NCBI GenBank assembly: GCA_029265795.1
Contig: JAJUGV010000005.1
Location: 1-64,000, forward strand
Length of the DNA stretch: 64,000 nucleotides
Direction: 5' to 3'
From: Alcaligenaceae bacterium
Lineage (GTDB): Bacteria; Pseudomonadota; Gammaproteobacteria; Burkholderiales; Burkholderiaceae_B
Shown here: positions 58,727-64,000 of the stretch, in pieces
Layout: every line of letters begins with the position of its first letter
Position numbering within the stretch: the first letter of the stretch is position 1
Program-made: the position numbers and the translations under genes
The notes under the pieces: model-generated
What the model was told of the DNA's origin: nothing
What the model saw: only the letters and a program-made list of their open reading frames with translations
The model's database searches: none

Positions 58727-59299
58727 TCAGGCTTGGATTTGGAGAAAGTTTTTCAGCAGGGCGTGACCATGCTCGCTTAGTACGGATTCGGGATGGAACT
58801 GTACGCCGTAAATGGGCAAGGCATTATGACGAAGCCCCATGATTTCGCCATCGGCGGTTTCCGCGGTGACTTCCAGGCAGTCCGGAAGGGAGTCGCGCTC
58901 GACGGCTAGCGAGTGGTAGCGGGTGACGGTGAATGGTGATGGCAGGCCGGCGAAGACATCGGTGCCGCGATGCGTGATTTCGGATACCTTGCCATGCATG
59001 ATCTCCCGGGCGCGCACGACGCGCCCTCCGAAGGCCGCGCCGATGGCCTGATGCCCCAGGCAGACCCCAAGAATGGGTACACGCCCGCTAAAGTGGCGGA
59101 TGACCTCTACAGAAATCCCTGCTTCGGCTGGAGTGCACGGCCCCGGAGAAATACAAATTCGCTCGGGCTGCAGCGCTTCGATCTCTTCAATCGTGATCTG
59201 GTCGTTGCGATGCGTATGAACCTCCACACCCAGCTCCCCGAAATACTGCACAAGGTTGTAGGTGAAAGAATCATAGTTATCCAGCATCAACAGCTTCAT
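58727..59299 (-). CDS. trpG: Anthranilate synthase component II (glutamine amidotransferase)
   Basis: [53 protein letters not shown] 59299. Confidence 0.96.
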   Translation of the reverse strand: MKLLMLDNYDSFTYNLVQYFGELGVEVHTHRNDQITIEEIEALQPERICISPGPCTPAEAGISVEVIRHFSGRVPILGVCLGHQAIGAAFGGRVVRAREIMHGKVSEITHRGTDVFAGLPSPFTVTRYHSLAVERDSLPDCLEVTAETADGEIMGLRHNALPIYGVQFHPESVLSEHGHALLKNFLQIQA

Positions 59300-59310
59300 G
59301 GCATTCTCCG

Positions 59311-59366
59311 AAACTGGGGTCAGACCCCGGTTTTGCAAAGAAACTGGGGTCTGACCCCACTTTTGA
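59311..59366. repeat. Tandem pair of 30-bp units containing the palindrome GGGGTC(A/T)GACCCC
   Basis: AAACTGGGGTCAGACCCCGGTTTTG (59311 on) and AAACTGGGGTCTGACCCCACTTTTG (59341 on), exactly 30 bp apart. Confidence 0.9.
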
Positions 59367-59744
59367 GCGGGAGCATTTTGGGGGGAGTTTGAGGTATGCA
59401 TCGGCAGTTCTCCTTGTTGGGAGTCGCCGTGCCGGGGAGCTATCTGGAGTCGACCTTGTCTACCGGTACGGCGACAAGGCGCGGTTTGAGCCCGCAGCGA
59501 CATGCCGCTTCCTTAGAGGAAGCGCCACCACAGGGTTACGAAGGGCGTCGCGATTTGGCTCATGTGATAGGGTGTGTGAATTCTTTTGGGTGACTGCCCG
59601 CTTTACCGCCGTCTGTGACAGGCGTGGAGCAATTACATCCGAGACGATTCTATCACGCGCATTTGATTTTGCGGGGTTCACTGCGCCGTTTGGCGCATGC
59701 TCGTTGCTGCCCTAGAATCATCATCTCGCATCAGTGGTGATTTC

Positions 59745-60983
59745 ATGGCCGACGAAAGCCAAAAAAGTTCAGACATTTCTTCTGCTTCGGCAGGTTCAGA
59801 GGCGGCGATGCAAGGGCGTGGTATGTCGCGCAGCTTCCTGATTATGCTGGTCACGGTGGCGGCGATCAGCCCCTTGGGCATCAATCTGTACCTGCCGTCC
59901 ATGCCGGGTATGGCGGCGTCGCTCGGCGTGGATTATGCCGCGGTGCAGGTGACCTTGTCGGTTTACCTGGCCGCCGTGGCGGTCGGGCAACTGATAATCG
60001 GGCCGGTGTCCGATCGCTACGGGCGTCGCCCGGCGCTTCTAGGGGGGCTGGTGCTGTTTGTGATCGGCTCGCTCATCTGCTTGCTGGCCCCGAATATCGC
60101 CGTTTTAAATGTGGGGCGCGTCATTCAAGCGCTGGGGGGGTGCGCGGGCATCTCGCTGAGTCGCGCTATTGTGCGCGATATGTATGACCGCACCCAGGCG
60201 GCCAGTATGATCGCCTATGTCACGATGGGCATGGCGGTGGCGCCTATGATTGCGCCAACGATCGGCGGGGTGCTGGAAGCCATGCACGGCTGGCGGGCGT
60301 CCTTTGCGTTTCTGATGCTCTTTGGTGTGGGCACACTGGTGGCGACATACCGCATGCTTCATGAAACCAACCCATGGCGCGGCGCAGCGAGCGGGCCACG
60401 GCAACTGCTGCAGGGGTACCGTCAGCTTCTGGGAATGCCGGCTTTTTGGGGGTTCGCATTCACTGCCGCACTCACTTCCGCTGCTTTCTTCGCCTTTGTG
60501 GGCGGCGCAGCCTACGTCACCATCGAACTGATGGGGCGCTCACCGGTTCAATACGGCCTGTACTTCGGGTTGGTGTCGGTCGGGTATATCGCCGGTAACT
60601 TCTGCTCGGGGCGGTTCGTCTCCAAGCTCGGGCCACAGCGCATGATACGGCTGGGCATTCTGTTGTCGGGTTCTTCGGTGGTGTTGATGGCCGCCCTGTA
60701 TGGCCTGGACGACATGCAACCGGCTTTCATCTTCGTACCCACGATGTTGCTGGGCGTGGGCAACGGCCTGGTTCTGCCTAGCTGTGTGGCCGGCGCGGTC
60801 AGTGTGAAGCCTGAAGTCGCCGGCGCGGCGTCTGGGCTTGCAGGCAGCATACAGATCGGGTTTGGGGCAATCGTCGCCCCGCTTGTGGGGGCGTTGGTTG
60901 CCACGTCAGCCTGGCCCATGATTTTGATCACAGGGGCTTGCATTTTGCTCAGCACGTTGAGCATACGCTTAGCGCTGAAATAG
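59745..60983 (+). CDS. Bcr/CflA family MFS drug transporter
   Basis: 12-TM MFS; LVTVAAISPLGINLYLPSMPGMAASLGVDYAAVQVTLSVYLAAVAVGQLIIGPVSDRYGRRPALL. Confidence 0.93.
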   Translation: MADESQKSSDISSASAGSEAAMQGRGMSRSFLIMLVTVAAISPLGINLYLPSMPGMAASLGVDYAAVQVTLSVYLAAVAVGQLIIGPVSDRYGRRPALLGGLVLFVIGSLICLLAPNIAVLNVGRVIQALGGCAGISLSRAIVRDMYDRTQAASMIAYVTMGMAVAPMIAPTIGGVLEAMHGWRASFAFLMLFGVGTLVATYRMLHETNPWRGAASGPRQLLQGYRQLLGMPAFWGFAFTAALTSAAFFAFVGGAAYVTIELMGRSPVQYGLYFGLVSVGYIAGNFCSGRFVSKLGPQRMIRLGILLSGSSVVLMAALYGLDDMQPAFIFVPTMLLGVGNGLVLPSCVAGAVSVKPEVAGAASGLAGSIQIGFGAIVAPLVGALVATSAWPMILITGACILLSTLSIRLALK

Positions 60984-61005
60984 CGGAATAGCGGCGGCAT
61001 GACTA

Positions 61006-61023
61006 GCGGGGGTATACCCCCGC
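61006..61023. terminator. 18-nt perfect palindrome GCGGGGGTATACCCCCGC between convergent MFS and trpE (possible bidirectional terminator)
   Basis: Palindrome in the convergent gap; no T-run on either side. Confidence 0.4.
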
Positions 61024-61029
61024 CGCCAG

Positions 61030-62550
61030 TCAGATCGGCTCGTCCAGACCGTTTTGCACCTGTTCCGCAGCGCGCAGTACAGCGCGCGCCTTGGCCTCAG
61101 TTTCCTGCCATTCTTTTTCCGGATCGGAATCCGCCACCACGCCTGCGGCCGCTTGAACGTAGAGCATGCCGTCCTTGATCAGACCGGTACGGATCGCAAT
61201 GGCCAGATCCATCTCGCCGCCGTAGCTCAGGTAGCCTGCCGCACCTCCATAGATGCCGCGCCGTACCGGCTCGAGTTCGTCGATAATCTCCATCGCCCGT
61301 ACCTTGGGCGCACCGGTGAGGGTGCCGGCGGGGAAGGTCGCTCGCAGAACATCCATGTTGCTCATGTCATCTTGCAGTTCGCCCGTTACGTTGGAGACCA
61401 GGTGCATCACATGGGAGTAGCGTTCGATGCTCATGGTGTCGGTGACTTCCACCGTCCCGGTTTTGGCGACGCGGCCAACATCGTTGCGCGCCAGATCAAT
61501 GAGCATGACATGTTCTGCGCGCTCCTTGGGGTCGGCGGTCAGCTCTTCCGCCAAACGCACATCCTCTTCCGGCGTGGAGCCGCGTTTGCGGGTGCCTGCC
61601 AGCGGTCGGATGGTAACAAGCGTCTTGTTCTCGTCTTCCTTCTTCACGATCTCCTGGCGCACCAGAATCTCTGGTGAAGAGCCCACCACATGGAAATCGT
61701 CGAAGTGCCAGTAGTAGAGGTAAGGGGAAGGGTTCAGCGAGCGCAAGGCGCGATAAAGCGACAGCGGTGAATCACGGAACGGCTTGGCAATGACCTGGCC
61801 GACCTGCACTTGCATCAGATCCCCGGATTCGATGTAGTCCTTAGCCTTGCGTACGGCAGCGAGGTAGTCTTCCTTGGCGAAGTCACGCCGTTCCTGGGTC
61901 TGCATGCTGGCATAGGCGTAGGGGATGGTAAGCGGCGTACGTAACTTCTCGCGTAGCTGCTTGTGGCGACGCTTCGCCAAGGCATAGGCCTCCGGCTGAG
62001 ACGGGTCGGCATACACCAGAATGTAGGTGCGGCCCGCGAGGTTGTCGACGATGACGAGTTCATCGATCTGCAGCAGCATGATGTCGGGCGTGCCTCCCTC
62101 CTGGCCGGCCGGGAAAGGTTTGGTGGCGGGGCCCAGGCGTGGCTCCATGTGTCGCACGGTGTCGTAACCGAAGTACCCCGCAAACCCGCCTGCAAAGCGG
62201 GGCATGCCCGGGCGCAGAGCAACCTTGAAACGGCGCTGGTAGTCTTCGATGAAGGCAAGTGGGTCGCCTTCATGAGTTTCCACAACTTCACCTTTATGCA
62301 CGACTTCAGTCTTCGTGCCATGGGAGCGCAGCACCGTCTTGGCTGGCAGGCCAATAAAGGAGTAGCGTCCGAAACGCTCGCCTCCCACCACGGATTCCAG
62401 CAGGCAGCTGTTGCGGCCGCCCTCCGGGCCGTTATGTGCCAGCTTCAGGTAAATCGCGAGCGGGGTGTCGAGGTCGGCATAGGTTTCCGCGATCAGCGGT
62501 ATGCGGTTGTAGCCTTGAGCGGCCAGAGCGTTGAACTCTATTTCTGTCAT
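61030..62550 (-). CDS. trpE: Anthranilate synthase component I
   Basis: [66 protein letters not shown] 62550. Confidence 0.97.
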   Translation of the reverse strand: MTEIEFNALAAQGYNRIPLIAETYADLDTPLAIYLKLAHNGPEGGRNSCLLESVVGGERFGRYSFIGLPAKTVLRSHGTKTEVVHKGEVVETHEGDPLAFIEDYQRRFKVALRPGMPRFAGGFAGYFGYDTVRHMEPRLGPATKPFPAGQEGGTPDIMLLQIDELVIVDNLAGRTYILVYADPSQPEAYALAKRRHKQLREKLRTPLTIPYAYASMQTQERRDFAKEDYLAAVRKAKDYIESGDLMQVQVGQVIAKPFRDSPLSLYRALRSLNPSPYLYYWHFDDFHVVGSSPEILVRQEIVKKEDENKTLVTIRPLAGTRKRGSTPEEDVRLAEELTADPKERAEHVMLIDLARNDVGRVAKTGTVEVTDTMSIERYSHVMHLVSNVTGELQDDMSNMDVLRATFPAGTLTGAPKVRAMEIIDELEPVRRGIYGGAAGYLSYGGEMDLAIAIRTGLIKDGMLYVQAAAGVVADSDPEKEWQETEAKARAVLRAAEQVQNGLDEPI

Positions 62551-62593
62551 GGGTGCCTCTTGCATTTTGGATAATGAGGCCGGGACAGAAAGA

Positions 62594-62624
62594 ACAAAGC
62601 CCGGCCATTTCTGGTAACCGGGCT
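62594..62624 (-). terminator. trp attenuator-type terminator between trpL and trpE
   Basis: Minus strand AGCCCGG-N13-CCGGGCT followed by TTTGTTCTTT. Confidence 0.65.
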
Positions 62625-62681
62625 GCTGTGTTGCTATTCGGGAGCCACGACGGAGCCGTGGCCGCCGGTGTGGGTAAAGAC

Positions 62682-62759
62682 TTACCGCAACCCGGGGTAC
62701 GAACGCCACCAGCGCCAATAGGCGCCGGAAACGGTGTACGAGTTGCGGGAAGTCGTCAT
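62682..62759 (-). CDS. trpL: trp operon leader peptide (25 aa, three Trp within four codons)
   Basis: Minus strand ATG...TAA encodes [25 protein letters not shown], followed by an attenuator-like hairpin then trpE. Confidence 0.82.
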   Translation of the reverse strand: MTTSRNSYTVSGAYWRWWRSYPGLR

Positions 62760-62769
62760 GGTGTCTTTA

Positions 62770-63450
62770 TTACTGGCTGGTAGCTTCGAATGCCCAACGG
62801 CAGGCTTCATCGATGCCAAAAACTATACCATCAATATCCAGGGTGTGTATATCCAGCCCTTCGTTATAGCCGTAGGGCACCGCCAGCACAGTCATCCCGG
62901 CCGCCCGCGCTGCTTTAGCGTCGTTAATGGAGTCACCGATCACCAGCGCTTCAGAGGCCGAACACTCCAACAGTTCGCAGGCATGTAGCAGCGGCATGGG
63001 GTCGGGTTTTTTGCGCTCGCAGGTGTCGCCGCACACGACGGCGTCAAACCACGGCGACAGGCCGGTGTGTTCGAGCAAAGGCAGCGTGAATTCCGTGGGT
63101 TTGTTGGTGACAACGGCGAGTTTTGCCCCTTGCGAACGAAAGGCTTCCAGGCCCGCCAGCACACCCGGGTACAAGCGGGATTCTCGCCCGTTGACGGTGT
63201 GGTAGTGACGGTTGAATACGTCAAGCGCCTGCGCGACGGATTCGTCGTTGGCCGGCAGGTTTACCCGCTGGTCCTGAAGGCAACGCCGCACCAAATTCTC
63301 GGTGCCTTTACCAACATAGGTTGTGATGGTTTCAATGGGAAGAGTCGGTGCTCCCAGCTCCGCCAGCATGCCGTTGGCTGCGGCGGCAAGGTCGGGAATG
63401 CTGTCAAGCAGTGTGCCGTCGAGGTCAATCAGAATGGCGCGATAAGACAT
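62770..63450 (-). CDS. gph: Phosphoglycolate phosphatase
   Basis: ILIDLDGTLLDSIPDLAAAANGML, VVTNKPTEFTLPLLEHTGL, VIGDSINDAKAARAAGM. Confidence 0.95.
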   Translation of the reverse strand: MSYRAILIDLDGTLLDSIPDLAAAANGMLAELGAPTLPIETITTYVGKGTENLVRRCLQDQRVNLPANDESVAQALDVFNRHYHTVNGRESRLYPGVLAGLEAFRSQGAKLAVVTNKPTEFTLPLLEHTGLSPWFDAVVCGDTCERKKPDPMPLLHACELLECSASEALVIGDSINDAKAARAAGMTVLAVPYGYNEGLDIHTLDIDGIVFGIDEACRWAFEATSQ

Positions 63451-63468
63451 GGTGTAAGGCTCGGTGAA

Positions 63469-64000
63469 TCAGGCTGAGGTGTTACGGCATTTGAGAATTT
63501 CGGCGCGCATGGCATCGATCACGGTGCGATAGTCGGGCGCCCCGAATACGGCCGAGCCCGCCACGAAAGTGTCGGCACCGGCGGCGTGGATGGCGCCGAT
63601 GTTGTCGACCTTCACGCCGCCGTCGACTTCCAGGCGGATGGGCTGGCCTCCCGCTTGTACCCAGGCGTCTATTCGTCGCCGCGCGTCGCGCAGTTTATGC
63701 AAGGTGGAGGGAATAAACTGCTGCCCGCCGAACCCCGGGTTCACCGACATCAGTAACACGATATCCAATTTATCCATCACGTAGTCCATCCACCCAAGCG
63801 GGGTGGCGGGATTGAATACCAGCCCGGCTTTACATCCATGATCGCGAATCAGCGCGAGCGTACGGTCTGGATGACGCGAAGCTTCGGGATGAAAAGTGAT
63901 GATGTTGGCACCCGCCTTGGCGAATTGCGGGATAATGGCATCCACAGGTTCCACCATCAGGTGAACGTCTATCGGTGCGCTCGTATGAGGCCGGATAGCT
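63469..64000 (-). CDS. rpe: Ribulose-phosphate 3-epimerase (N-terminus beyond window)
   Basis: [70 protein letters not shown]; frame open to the window end. Confidence 0.95.
   Translation of the reverse strand, partial: AIRPHTSAPIDVHLMVEPVDAIIPQFAKAGANIITFHPEASRHPDRTLALIRDHGCKAGLVFNPATPLGWMDYVMDKLDIVLLMSVNPGFGGQQFIPSTLHKLRDARRRIDAWVQAGGQPIRLEVDGGVKVDNIGAIHAAGADTFVAGSAVFGAPDYRTVIDAMRAEILKCRNTSA

Noticed and set aside
61030-62718. TrpE with a 56-aa N-terminal extension
   Set aside because: The extension overlaps the attenuator/leader region; canonical TrpE starts at [10 protein letters not shown] (62550).
1-64000. tRNA, rRNA, tmRNA, CRISPR arrays, IS elements
   Set aside because: None recognised by eye; intergenic regions are short and hold no cloverleaf-like, direct-repeat-array or transposase signatures. 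A tRNAscan/Infernal/ISfinder run would be needed to exclude them formally.

Overview
The window is a contiguous betaproteobacterial chromosome segment. Gene content and order (waaC/waaA, coaX-birA, lipB/lipA, hslVU, dapF-DUF484-xerC, ahcY-metF, trpGDC) look Alcaligenaceae/Bordetella-like; this is inferred from family recognition, not from a search. It is densely coding, mostly core metabolism, with no recognisable tRNA/rRNA genes, CRISPR array, IS element or prophage. The points most worth a second look are: (1) a periplasmic SUMF1/NirV-like protein, a divergent Crp/Fnr-family regulator and a cytochrome c5-like protein, where both structural genes carry the same 20-nt palindromic operator (19/20 identical) with a similar -10 hexamer at the same offset, which geometrically fits a class II Crp/Fnr promoter; (2) an in-frame HIT-hydrolase::uracil-DNA glycosylase fusion gene downstream of trpC; (3) a zinc island (Cys-poor DksA, His-rich COG0523 GTPase, Zur, ZnuCBA) with a good Zur-box palindrome and a 48-aa single-TM ORF, absent from the supplied ORF track, whose stop overlaps the znuC start; (4) a SAM-cycle cluster with a SAM-II-like riboswitch (carrying an extra hairpin) before metK and a SAH riboswitch before ahcY, the latter with an alternative hairpin that competes for its pseudoknot strand; (5) a trp leader peptide with clustered Trp codons plus an attenuator before trpE, in a trp operon split by an inverted MFS gene and tandem GGGGTCNGACCCC palindromes; (6) an orphan FlhE-family gene overlapping antisense with the tail of a class III aminotransferase; (7) a CusF-like protein that lacks most of the canonical Cu(I) ligands; (8) a peptide-ABC transporter/N-formylglutamate amidohydrolase/RpiR/aminotransferase catabolic cluster of unknown substrate. 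Family calls are from reading the translations; no database search was run.
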